A stretch of DNA of 64,000 nucleotides from Nitrospira defluvii (GTDB lineage: Bacteria; Nitrospirota; Nitrospiria; Nitrospirales; Nitrospiraceae): the NCBI RefSeq assembly GCF_905220995.1, contig NZ_CAJNBJ010000008.1, positions 1 through 64,000 on the forward strand, given 5' to 3'. Below the pieces are notes generated by a model. The model was not told the DNA's origin and did no database searches. It worked only from the letters and a program-made list of their open reading frames with translations. A program made the translations under genes and the position numbers. Positions 1 to 8,026 of the stretch are shown in pieces (the stretch's first letter is position 1; every line of letters begins with the position of its first letter).

Positions 1-152
1 TCGCCCGTTGGCCCTGCGACGGTGGGGCGACGCCCCATCAGCCGCCGGAGCCCCTGGGAGAGGGTCCCGGCGAGAGAGCCCTCTGAGGCATGGGTTGCGC
101 CCAGTCGATACCGCTTTGATAACTGTTCGACTCGAACGGCCAGGTCACTCAT
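1..152 (-). CDS. ABC transporter ATP-binding protein, Wzt/TagH-like (5' part only)
   Basis: Partial gene leaving the window at its left edge. Reading leftward from an ATG at 152, the first 50 residues start MSDLAVRVEQLSKRYRLG, the typical opening of ATPases that export O-antigen, capsule or teichoic-acid-type polysaccharides (Wzt/TagH). The Walker motifs would lie outside the window. It follows the acyl carrier protein gene by 96 bases in the same direction, so it is probably the next gene of the same surface-glycan or lipid operon. No strong ribosome site is visible. The family call rests on the N-terminus alone. Confidence 0.6.
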   Translation of the reverse strand, partial: MSDLAVRVEQLSKRYRLGATHASEGSLAGTLSQGLRRLMGRRPTVAGPTG

Positions 153-248
153 TCATACCAGCGTCTGTTGTGGGCGGTGGTGCAACAATCATCACGACCG
201 GCTGCCGGGTGAGGGCCATGCCGGCATTGGTCGAGATCTGGAATGAGG

Positions 249-485
249 TCAGCAGGGAACCTTGCCGGATAAAAACTGCTTGAGCTCACCGATGTTTGTC
301 ATGTCGGCCAGCTCATTACCCTTGAAGCGGATCCCGAATGCCTGTTCGATCCCGAACATGAGATTGATATGGGCAACGGAGTCCCAGCCTTCGATGTCAG
401 TCGCAGTCATGTCGTCACGTAGCGTGAGTTGATCGTTGTCGAATACCTGACGAAACACGTCTTCGAGGCGAGCATGCAGATCCAT
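249..485 (-). CDS. Acyl carrier protein
   Basis: A 78-residue acyl carrier protein. The phosphopantetheine attachment site is in GWDSVAHINL, with Ser36 as the modified residue, and the protein has the usual length and acidic helices. It would carry an acyl or glyceryl group as a thioester for the neighbouring enzymes. The start at 485 has an AGGA ribosome site at good distance; a longer upstream reading has no family-like sequence. The gene begins 8 bases after the MaoC-SDR stop, so the two are probably cotranscribed. It is not in a fatty-acid (fab) setting, so it is more likely a dedicated carrier for the FkbH/MaoC-SDR pathway than the housekeeping AcpP. Confidence 0.85.
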   Translation of the reverse strand: MDLHARLEDVFRQVFDNDQLTLRDDMTATDIEGWDSVAHINLMFGIEQAFGIRFKGNELADMTNIGELKQFLSGKVPC

Positions 486-493
486 GTGGTTCC

Positions 494-2137
494 TCAACTT
501 GTTCTTATGGGTTGATCTCTTGCCGGTTGCCAATCAGCCGGGCCCGGCTGTTCGCAGGCGTCTCGGTTGGGAGACGGGTCCCGCTTCAATTCAAATGTCT
601 CGAGAATCTCTGGTGATTCGGAATGGTCTGCGGAACAGATGTGTCGGACGAGCGAAACGGCGGCTTGTTCGACTTCCAGCGCGCCCTGTCGTCCCATGGC
701 CGTATTGGTCTGATCCGTCAACAATTTTGGCGGCCTGAGAATCAGATGGTGTACCTTTGGGTAGTGCCGCGCCGCCCAGCGGACCAGCCCCTCGACGGCA
801 GATTTCGTGGTGACATACTGCGGAAACTCAGCGGGAAGTTCCGTCACAAACGATGATGAGAGCACAATGTTCCATCCTCCCTGCTCGGCCAGCGTGCCGA
901 GAAAGCTGGCCATAGGGCCGGTGACAAGCGCGAGACTTCTTGCCAAAAACTCTTCAAATTGCGCGAGCCTTTCCGGCGCGAACGGGAGGGGACGAATGGG
1001 CGGAGACGCGTTACAAATCAGTAGGTCCAGTCTGCCATATCGATTGAGTGTGGTCTGTCGTGCGGTCGCACACCATTCGGTATCCGCCGCGTCTCCCTGC
1101 AGGAGCATGATACGGTCGGCATCCGCTCCAAGGCTGGCTCGAATCCGTTCGGCTTCCTGTGTGGAGCGATGATAGTTCATGACGACGGAGCAGCCTTGTG
1201 AAGCCAGTGCCTGGGTAATGGCCGCGCCCAGACCACGACTGCCTCCGATGACCAAGGCGACCTTCCCGCTCAGCCGTTGTGATGGAGGGAGGATGTTGAT
1301 GATCCGGCTGAGTGAGGGCTGTGGAGAGTCCTGCCGTACGAATGCCCACATCTGCGCCGTCGCACCAGGCGTGTGTCCAGACGATAGTGTGCCGGTGGTG
1401 TGCAGGAGGTCATAGCGCTCGTCGAGTTCTTCAACGACAGCCTCGTAATTGAACGGGCCGTTGTGTGTGTCCAGTTCGGGAAGGAAGCTGAGGATCAATC
1501 GCCAGAAGACGGCTCGTTGCCCGGGCAGCTCCATGCCCACCAAAAAACTTGCCCACATCATGGCTGCAATCTGGTGTGATGTTGCGCCTTTTCCTGACAG
1601 TCCCCATCGGGTGACGACCTGAACAAACTCTTTTGGGCCAGGCCCATATTCCCCTGTCACCCTCGTGCCAGGAGTCAGGTCTGTCTTCGTCCGATCCGCC
1701 GCTTCCGAAACGGAGGAGCCCTCGTGAATCCGTAGGAGTTGAGCCGGCACTTGTGCCGGAGCAAATGCGAAGGTTGCTTTCAGCATCAGACGAGTGGTGT
1801 CGTAGAGTTTGACGATTTCGCAATCAATCGAGGGAGTGGACACTTCCAATCGATACGACACGCCGACCGTAAGGGGATTGCGAAACTCGACCGAAAGACT
1901 CTGGAGCCGATGATGTGGGCGATCCGGAAGTTGTCCGAGAGCCGCCAGCACCCCGAGGATTCCGAACACGACAGGCTCCCCATAGGGTGTAGCCCTGGCG
2001 TATTCCTCGGAAACATGCAATGGGTTGTGGTCGTGGCTGGCCGCGCTGAATCGGGCCAAATCTTCGCCCGTGAAGGAAATGGTTGCGGTCTTGGCCCGGG
2101 AAGGGTTGCCCGAGGCGTTGCGCTCAGGACTGGCCAT
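494..2137 (-). CDS. Fused MaoC-type hydratase and short-chain dehydrogenase/reductase
   Basis: A 547-residue two-domain protein. Residues about 15-130 form a MaoC-like hot-dog hydratase domain, with D-H-N-P-L-H as the catalytic Asp/His signature. A linker of about 170 residues follows. The C-terminal 230 residues are a Rossmann SDR domain with a glycine-rich NAD(P) site (GGSRGLG), an NAS motif and a Y-x-x-x-K pair (YVTTK). Together these would interconvert 3-oxo-, 3-hydroxy- and enoyl-thioesters, probably on the adjacent acyl carrier protein. The chosen ATG at 2137 overlaps the end of the upstream FkbH gene by 14 bases; the longer open frame before it has no family resemblance. Substrate unknown. 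Confidence 0.8.
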   Translation of the reverse strand: MASPERNASGNPSRAKTATISFTGEDLARFSAASHDHNPLHVSEEYARATPYGEPVVFGILGVLAALGQLPDRPHHRLQSLSVEFRNPLTVGVSYRLEVSTPSIDCEIVKLYDTTRLMLKATFAFAPAQVPAQLLRIHEGSSVSEAADRTKTDLTPGTRVTGEYGPGPKEFVQVVTRWGLSGKGATSHQIAAMMWASFLVGMELPGQRAVFWRLILSFLPELDTHNGPFNYEAVVEELDERYDLLHTTGTLSSGHTPGATAQMWAFVRQDSPQPSLSRIINILPPSQRLSGKVALVIGGSRGLGAAITQALASQGCSVVMNYHRSTQEAERIRASLGADADRIMLLQGDAADTEWCATARQTTLNRYGRLDLLICNASPPIRPLPFAPERLAQFEEFLARSLALVTGPMASFLGTLAEQGGWNIVLSSSFVTELPAEFPQYVTTKSAVEGLVRWAARHYPKVHHLILRPPKLLTDQTNTAMGRQGALEVEQAAVSLVRHICSADHSESPEILETFELKRDPSPNRDACEQPGPADWQPARDQPIRTS

Positions 2138-4130
2138 CAGCCTGCTCCCAGAAATCAACGCTTTTGACAAACGGATTCGTCGGTGGGCCGTTCGCCAGCA
2201 GATCATACGTCCAGGTTTCAACACCCTCGGTTGAGTCGAGTCGGCTGAAGCCCTGTTTGGCATAGGCCTCTGCGGCCATGGCGTTCTTCGGCGTCGGAAT
2301 GTAGGTGCCACGGATCGACGTACAGCCGAGCTGTCGTGCCCGTCGGCACAGATGTTCGAGCATGGTGGCCTCGACGGTGCGTCCGATGACACGGCAACTC
2401 ATGAGCCAGGTATCGATATCCAGAGTGCTGCCGTCGTGGCGCGCGATCATTACGCTCACGAGCCCGTGATCGGCGTACCGATCGCGCAGTCGCAAGGCGA
2501 GATGCACGTATGTCGTGTCCTTGACGAAGGCCTCCAATTGCGACATGCCATGGCGCCGGGTCGTGAGGTTGAATTGGTTGGTCTTGCCGATCAGTTGGGC
2601 GATCCGTGGCAGCTGCGTCTCTTCGAAGGGGGTGACGATGGCCTGCATCTGGAGGCTGCGATAAAAGTCTTCGATCGAGCTTGCTGATGCTTCTAGCGCT
2701 TTGATGTGAGCACGGGCTTGATACTGGGCGGTCCGCTCGCTGTCTTCGGCCGTCATGGATGCCGTTTCCAATAGGAGATATTGTGAAAGCGTTCGGACGT
2801 AATACGCGGGGTCTTCGGGCATTGGAAGAACATCCACCTGAGGCAGAAACTTTCGAACGATCTCTCGTTCCACAGGATTGTCGTCCACGAAGACGAGCGA
2901 GTCCAAGCCAATTTGCAGCGTGTCGGCAATAGAACGAATATTTTCTGGTTTAGATGTCCAGTTGGCGACGAACAGCGCGATGTCATGCAGCTTCAAGCGC
3001 ATCTCGGGATGTCGTTCAAATGGCTGGATGGCATCGGCATGATTGTTTTTTGAGCAGACGGCGAGGATGACCCCTTTGCGTTTAAGCTTCAGCAGGTACT
3101 CTTGGAAAGCCACAAACGCTTCGCCTTCTGCGCCGTGCCCTAGTTTAATGCCGGCCAGGCCGTCCTCAGCAATCACACCGCCCCATAACGTATTGTCTAG
3201 GTCGAGCACCAGACACTTCCGGCTCAAGCCAACATCCGCGGCGATCACTGCAGCCGTGTGCCTGGCGAGCAACGGCAAGGCATCCAGAGCCACGGCTTGT
3301 TTCGACATGTTCCAGTAGCGCGGATCGCACCAGCGCTGTTTGCCGATCAGCGCGGAGAGGCGTTCACAGTCTACGATGGAGACGGCGGTTCCCGCCGCCT
3401 GTCCGAGTCCCGTGTTGACGGCTTGTGTCATCATGTATCGAGAGCCAGGAAGCCTGGTGGCCAGATGTCCTAAGGGGATGTCGCAGGGTAAGACGAAATT
3501 ATGCTGGACAATTCGGGCGCGCGATTGGTTGCTGACCAGAGTCCAGAGCGTGGTCCACCTGGTGATCTCTGTGTGAACCTCCCGCGTGGGGTCCGAACTG
3601 AACTCCGGGAGATGTACATCCCCTTCGTGCACCGCTAGAAGCACAATGTCGGGCGCGAAGGCGTAGAGTGGGCTGGCTGGGTTGATGATCTCCTGCTGGT
3701 ATTGCCCATAGGGACTTTCGTACAGATCGATCTGGATGCCGATCCGAGCCCCCGCGAGGCGTAACATCGCGCCGAGTTGCGTGGTGGTGTAACTGCCGGC
3801 GATGGCAACTTTCGTCCTTCTGGCAGTCGGCCATGCGGTGTGTTGAACATTGCGTTGGAATAACGTCCAGCCAGCCTGCCAGGCTGTATAGTCGTCGCCT
3901 CCATCAACGATGGACAGTGCCCAGCGGCAAGCTTCCGAATGGTTGCCGATGCGATCATAGCTTCGCGCAAGTTTCAGGCAGAGTGAGGACGCTGCAGGTA
4001 CGGTAACCGCGTCGAGGTATGACTGGATGGCTTCTTTGATCAATCCTTGTCGGACGAGGGTGTCACCACGAACTTCCGGCGTGTCACCGGCCGTGGCTTG
4101 TCCAGCAGGCGTGATACCGTTCGGGGTCAT
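2124..4130 (-). CDS. FkbH-like HAD-superfamily protein
   Basis: A 668-residue FkbH/HAD-IIIC family protein. The HAD signature is DLDNTLWGG, followed by CSKNN (motif II region) and VFVDDNPVE (motif IV region); the C-terminal 150 residues are GNAT-like. The N-terminal 90 residues look like a helical, TPR-like extension, and the next section resembles the SGNH-like N-terminal domain often found before the HAD part. In known polyketide pathways FkbH proteins load glyceryl groups from 1,3-bisphosphoglycerate onto an acyl carrier protein, and one is encoded two genes downstream. The ATG at 4130 lies 10 bases after the upstream stop; the longer frame would run into that gene. Confidence 0.8.
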   Translation of the reverse strand: MTPNGITPAGQATAGDTPEVRGDTLVRQGLIKEAIQSYLDAVTVPAASSLCLKLARSYDRIGNHSEACRWALSIVDGGDDYTAWQAGWTLFQRNVQHTAWPTARRTKVAIAGSYTTTQLGAMLRLAGARIGIQIDLYESPYGQYQQEIINPASPLYAFAPDIVLLAVHEGDVHLPEFSSDPTREVHTEITRWTTLWTLVSNQSRARIVQHNFVLPCDIPLGHLATRLPGSRYMMTQAVNTGLGQAAGTAVSIVDCERLSALIGKQRWCDPRYWNMSKQAVALDALPLLARHTAAVIAADVGLSRKCLVLDLDNTLWGGVIAEDGLAGIKLGHGAEGEAFVAFQEYLLKLKRKGVILAVCSKNNHADAIQPFERHPEMRLKLHDIALFVANWTSKPENIRSIADTLQIGLDSLVFVDDNPVEREIVRKFLPQVDVLPMPEDPAYYVRTLSQYLLLETASMTAEDSERTAQYQARAHIKALEASASSIEDFYRSLQMQAIVTPFEETQLPRIAQLIGKTNQFNLTTRRHGMSQLEAFVKDTTYVHLALRLRDRYADHGLVSVMIARHDGSTLDIDTWLMSCRVIGRTVEATMLEHLCRRARQLGCTSIRGTYIPTPKNAMAAEAYAKQGFSRLDSTEGVETWTYDLLANGPPTNPFVKSVDFWEQADGQS

Positions 4131-4140
4131 TCCGGCGTTC

Positions 4141-4782
4141 TCAGATGCGTTGCTGCATGTTTGTGGTGGGGGCGGGCTCTTGAGAGGATTTGGGGAGCCG
4201 AATGACACGCGGCGCTTCGGTGAACACCCGCGCTCCTGCCGGGACATCTGCCATGACCACGACGTTAGGTCCGAGCACTGCCCCATCGCCGATTTTCACG
4301 GCGGCAAGGATCACCGCTCCCGGTCCTACCTCGACACGGTTGCCTAGTTGAGGGCCCCTGTGGAGGGTTTTTTCTCCTCCATAGCCCGCTCCGATCGTGG
4401 CGCCATGCCTGATGAGACAGTCATCGCCGACGAAGGTTTTCCAGTGAAACACGATGCCGTGCTGATGAACCAAGCACAGCCTCCGCCCGAGCGTAACCGT
4501 GAGGGGAATCTCGATTCCATAGTGATTGCGGACGTATCGATAGAGCAGACCATAGACGCCGAGTAGCACAGTTTTCAGGACACCGGGGCGCTTGTTGGTG
4601 GTCCAGGTGCCGAAGCGATGGACTGCAATGGCGCGAAACCCAGGCATCGTCCAATCGTGTTGATTGGCGGCCCAGTCTTCTGAAATCTGGGCGGCCAAGT
4701 CCTGTACGCTTCGATACAGGCGCAGTAGCGAGCTCAGCATGGGGAGTTCCGCAGGGTGAAGCAGCCGTGTCAACGCATTCAT
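4141..4782 (-). CDS. Serine O-acetyltransferase-like hexapeptide acetyltransferase
   Basis: A 213-residue left-handed beta-helix acetyltransferase. The C-terminal half shows hexapeptide repeats (for example IGDGAVLGPNVVV) and a VHQHGIVFHW segment like the catalytic-His region of serine acetyltransferases (CysE). The N-terminal helical part is about as long as in CysE. The start at 4782 is fixed by AGGAG 8 bases upstream; an ATG six bases earlier is out of frame. It is the first gene of the leftward FkbH/MaoC-SDR/ACP operon, so it may acetylate a sugar or amino-acid group on a surface product instead of making cysteine. The sequence alone does not separate these roles. Confidence 0.75.
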   Translation of the reverse strand: MNALTRLLHPAELPMLSSLLRLYRSVQDLAAQISEDWAANQHDWTMPGFRAIAVHRFGTWTTNKRPGVLKTVLLGVYGLLYRYVRNHYGIEIPLTVTLGRRLCLVHQHGIVFHWKTFVGDDCLIRHGATIGAGYGGEKTLHRGPQLGNRVEVGPGAVILAAVKIGDGAVLGPNVVVMADVPAGARVFTEAPRVIRLPKSSQEPAPTTNMQQRI

Positions 4783-5543
4783 GTCATGTTCTCCTGCCGG
4801 GTCCCGATGCGCCCCTCCGGCTCCATCAGTTCGTTGCACCGTGGGCTGCGCGTATGATGCAACGGAGAGCCTGGGAGAGTGAGAGCCCTATATCGCACGC
4901 ATGTGGATGGGTGCGTGGATGCCTTCGTGTGCGGAGGGGCTTCACCGGGTGCACGTAGCCAATCTTACCATATGTCCAGCTATACTGGACAGTCGAAAAG
5001 TGGATGTCCGGTGAAGAAAGTTGTTGTCGGTACTCCGCCGGTATGCGTGTAGCTGTTACGAGGACGACCTCTGAATCCGTCACATTCGTCCGTGCCGTGG
5101 TGACCCAGTAGCACTGCGTTCTGCTCACCGGATTGAGCTGCGCCCGGCCACCGCCCGCCGGAGGAAAATTGCTCGGCTCCTTTCGCTCTGTCGACTAGGG
5201 AAATTCCTAGGGCATTTTTCGATTCGGAATGCTCGCCGGCCTAAGCCGGTTGTGCTGGTTGTACATGGGGCCGCAGTGGCCCTGGGCCTGCGCCTACCCT
5301 GAGTTGCCATCCGGCACTTTCCTGGCTTGTATGGCAGGGGGGGGCATGGTACTATTCGCCGTCTCGCGCTGGGGCCTGGTGAGGGATGCGTTGAAATAGT
5401 TCAGGCCTGATTCGATGTTGCCTTGCCCGGGAATCTAATCGAAAGCCAGACCCAAGTCGCTCCGTTTTGTCGCGTCTTCGGCCCGTCCTTTCCCTTTCTT
5501 TCCTTCGATCAAGACAATGTCACTACCCAAGAGGAGGACCCAC
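4783..5543 (+). other. Intergenic region between divergent genes
   Basis: 760 bases between the leftward acetyltransferase operon and the rightward RRM gene. No open frame here has both a ribosome site and protein-like composition. Visible structure: a perfect 19-bp palindrome at 4973-4991, a CTAGG/CCTAG inverted repeat near 5195-5211, and an 8-G run at 5337-5344. The last 150 bases are presumably the leader of the RRM gene. Confidence 0.6.
4973..4991. promoter_or_regulatory. 19-bp perfect palindrome, candidate operator
   Basis: TGTCCAG-CTATA-CTGGACA: 7-bp arms with a 5-bp spacer and no mismatch. It lies 190 bases upstream of the leftward acetyltransferase/FkbH operon and 550 bases before the RRM gene. 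Size and symmetry fit a dimeric repressor site. No regulator gene is adjacent. Confidence 0.4.
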
Positions 5544-5864
5544 ATGGGTTCTAAAATTTATGTTGGCGGGTTGCCCTATTCGGCAACCGAACAGCAGTTG
5601 AGTGATTTGTTCGCGGTGCATGGGTCGGTGGAATCCGCCCGGATCATCACGGACAAGTTTACCGGCCAATCGAGAGGTTTCGGATTCGTTGAAATGGCCT
5701 CTTCCGATGAGGCGCAAAAGGCGATTTCGGCTCTCAACGGGTCGGACATGGGTGGCCGGACATTGACGGTCAATGAAGCGCGTCCGCAGGAGCCTCGTTC
5801 CGGCGGTCCCGGACGGAGCGGCGGGGGGTTTAACGATCGCGGGGGCAAGCGCGATCGCTGGTAA
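5544..5864 (+). CDS. RRM-domain RNA-binding protein
   Basis: A 106-residue single RNA-recognition-motif protein with a glycine-rich tail, like the cold-induced Rbp proteins of cyanobacteria and many other bacteria. RNP2 is KIYVGGLP near the N-terminus and RNP1 is RGFGFVEM around residue 45. The tail (about residues 84-106) is rich in Gly, Arg and Asp. GAGGAGG six bases before the ATG at 5544 fixes the start; a frame starting 27 bases earlier lacks a ribosome site. A clear terminator follows, so it is probably monocistronic. It likely binds single-stranded RNA as a chaperone. Confidence 0.92.
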   Translation: MGSKIYVGGLPYSATEQQLSDLFAVHGSVESARIITDKFTGQSRGFGFVEMASSDEAQKAISALNGSDMGGRTLTVNEARPQEPRSGGPGRSGGGFNDRGGKRDRW

Positions 5865-5886
5865 CGCCCACTTGTGAGTCAGATCG

Positions 5887-5920
5887 GGGCAGTCATCCTC
5901 AGGGTGACTGCCCTTTTTTT
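5887..5920 (+). terminator. Rho-independent terminator after the RRM gene
   Basis: A perfect 9-bp stem (GGGCAGTCA / TGACTGCCC) with a 9-base loop is followed directly by seven T residues, 22 bases after the RRM stop codon. Confidence 0.9.
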
Positions 5921-6077
5921 ATGCCGCGTTATGCCGCCGCATGACGAAAGGCTTTCTGGACAGGGGGTAACCGAGGTTGAGGTATCGGCAAGAATCCCTT
6001 AAGGCCAGAGAGTGTGGAGTTGCCTCGTCGACGAGGCTCACGGAGGGCAACCCGCAGAGGTGTCGCCGCGAATGTGT

Positions 6078-6803
6078 CTATTCAAGAAGCCGGAGAGACA
6101 AGTCATCGAAATAGGTGATGGCGTCAGCTTTCGTCAACAGTCCGATCCGGCCGTTCGCCAACGTCGAGTCGCATGCGCGAAAGAGGATGGCATCGTCGTA
6201 CAGGGCTTTGATCTCGCATCCCCGCTGGACGACACGAAGCGTATGCCACCCGCTTGCAGGAAGGGGACGATCGATCTGCTTTACCACCTGGGGCACCCCC
6301 TTTACGACGCGGTACAGGCGAAGTTTTTGTTCAACCAGACTCGCACGCAGAAGATAATAGTTGCGATCGTCAACCGCATGCCAGACCAACCCACCGCCCA
6401 AATCGGCCTTTCCGGCGACTGCCAAGTAGGAGACCTCAAGGTCGATGTTCGTGCTCGTGGTCCCGTCCAGCAAGAGGAGTTTGTTCGTCTGGTCGGTACC
6501 TCTGGGCTGCACTTGCGCAAGGACTTGGGAAGCGCTTCGCGCGCGGTCTGTGATGAGAATTTTCCATTCACCGGCCGGTCGCCCATCGAAGAGCGTCCCG
6601 ACGACATACGAACTTGGCAACGTTCCTGGAGCGGAACTGTCGAACGTCCATTGACGTCGATGCGGAGATTCCGAGGCGGTTTCGGATGGCTCCGCCGGCA
6701 AGGATGTGGAGGGGCCGAACAGGCCTATACCGATGACGGCCAGAATCCCGCCAGCCAGGCGCCGGTGCCATGGAAGACCGGTTTCGGAGTGAACCTGGTA
6801 CAT
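6078..6803 (-). CDS. Secreted protein with a concanavalin/LamG-like domain
   Basis: A 241-residue exported protein. An N-terminal signal or anchor helix (LAGGILAVIGIGLFG) is followed by a beta-rich region. Features such as ADLGGGLVWHAVDDRNYYLLRA and GWHTLRVVQRG in the middle, and a closing GRIGLLTKADAITYFDDL, match the 3-keto-disaccharide hydrolase (DUF1080) or LamG-like jelly-roll family, which often binds carbohydrate. The ATG at 6803 gives a normal signal peptide; an open frame extends 132 bases further but is unlike a protein start. It stands alone, 137 bases after the leftward TPR gene. No substrate can be named. Confidence 0.7.
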   Translation of the reverse strand: MYQVHSETGLPWHRRLAGGILAVIGIGLFGPSTSLPAEPSETASESPHRRQWTFDSSAPGTLPSSYVVGTLFDGRPAGEWKILITDRARSASQVLAQVQPRGTDQTNKLLLLDGTTSTNIDLEVSYLAVAGKADLGGGLVWHAVDDRNYYLLRASLVEQKLRLYRVVKGVPQVVKQIDRPLPASGWHTLRVVQRGCEIKALYDDAILFRACDSTLANGRIGLLTKADAITYFDDLSLRLLE

Positions 6804-6940
6804 TGAACGTCCCTGTCCGAACTGAAGCGGTGAGGACTGTACACTAAATGAGGGCCTGGGGGCGAGTATTGCCGAACATTTCGTTCTGAGCGCTGCTTCG
6901 CGGTTACGTACACCGCCATATGGCGAGGGAGGCAACCCTT

Positions 6941-7837
6941 TTACGGCATCTCCAATTCCCGAAGTTTCGCTTCGGCTTGCTCAAGCCACCGTCTGTTTGC
7001 CCGAGTGTCGAGTTCCAGTCGCAGGTATTGTCTCAGTTCCTGCGCGGCTTCCATGCGCTGTCCGATGCCGGCCAAGGCATTGCCGAGGTTAAACCGGATC
7101 TTGGCGTCGTTGGGGCGCAGATGCAGGGCCGTGCGAAACTCATTGATCGCCGCCTCCGGCTGACGTTTTTCCATCAGTCCGAGTCCGAGATTGAAATGGG
7201 CATTCACATCGTTTGGTTGCAGAGTCGCGGCGGTTCGATACTCCGCGATGGCGCCGTCGAGATCGCCCGAGGCCTTCAGAGCGACGCCGAGGTTGTTGTG
7301 GGCGTTCACGTCGTCAGGATTGTGGCGTAGGACGGTCTTGAATTCCGCGATGGCGCCGGCCGGATCACCCATTTCCTTGAGCGCGACCCCCAGGTCATTG
7401 TGCGCTTTCGGATCGTCCGGCTTCAGCCGGAGGGCTTCCTTGAATTCGAGCATCGCGGCGTCATGCCGGCCGATATCCAGAAGGGTATTCGCCAAGTTAA
7501 GGTGGGCGGCGAAATAGTTCGGCTGGAGGCGCAGCGCATGTTTGAATTCGTCGATGGCTTGCCCGAGATCCCCTTTGAAGACAAAAGCCACCCCGAGATC
7601 GTTGTGGCGCATGGCTTCAGCGTCCGTGTCCACCGGTTGGGTAATCTTGTCCGTGGTGGACACGATCTGTTCCTCTTCCAGCGTCTGTTTGTCGGGCGGG
7701 CCGGATTTGGCTGCCGGCTTGTCCGCCGGTGCCGCGCGGCCTGCTGCTCCAAAGGGCAAGACCAGGCTGAGCGTCAACAGGATGAGGATTGGACTGATAT
7801 GGCATACCAGCGCCGGGTGGCGAACACCGTCTCGCAT
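6941..7837 (-). CDS. Exported TPR-repeat protein
   Basis: A 298-residue protein with an N-terminal hydrophobic segment (residues 12-35), a Pro/Lys-rich linker and then about six tetratricopeptide repeats of 34 residues. Each has the A-x-x-x-L-G / A-L-x-L-x-P-x-x pattern, for example AHNNLGVALKASGDLDGAI. TPR arrays are protein-binding scaffolds; placement outside the inner membrane suggests an envelope role. AAGGAG 7 bases before the ATG supports the start. It lies 189 bases after the leftward efflux operon and could be its last gene, although no overlap ties it to that operon. Confidence 0.85.
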   Translation of the reverse strand: MRDGVRHPALVCHISPILILLTLSLVLPFGAAGRAAPADKPAAKSGPPDKQTLEEEQIVSTTDKITQPVDTDAEAMRHNDLGVAFVFKGDLGQAIDEFKHALRLQPNYFAAHLNLANTLLDIGRHDAAMLEFKEALRLKPDDPKAHNDLGVALKEMGDPAGAIAEFKTVLRHNPDDVNAHNNLGVALKASGDLDGAIAEYRTAATLQPNDVNAHFNLGLGLMEKRQPEAAINEFRTALHLRPNDAKIRFNLGNALAGIGQRMEAAQELRQYLRLELDTRANRRWLEQAEAKLRELEMP

Positions 7838-8026
7838 GGGAGGCTCCTTCTACGTCGTCGCATGAGGAAGAGGGTGAAGAGGAAGAACCGGTGTCTGGTC
7901 TGTCTGAGAATTGAGAAGCCAGAACCGCACGCTGTCAGATAGCCCGATCCAGTCTGAAATTTCAAGTTGAAAGTCGGCTCGTGGATTTCAGCAGGCGCAA
8001 GGGGAAGATGCGAGGAGAGGCCATGT

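Noticed and set aside
4826-5128. 100-codon minus-strand frame in the long intergenic region
   Set aside because: No ribosome site, mixed composition, and it runs across the 19-bp palindrome. Treated as non-coding.
5337-5344. Run of eight G residues
   Set aside because: Could be a slippage site for phase variation, but it is outside any gene and about 200 bases from the RRM start. No link to a promoter box was visible.
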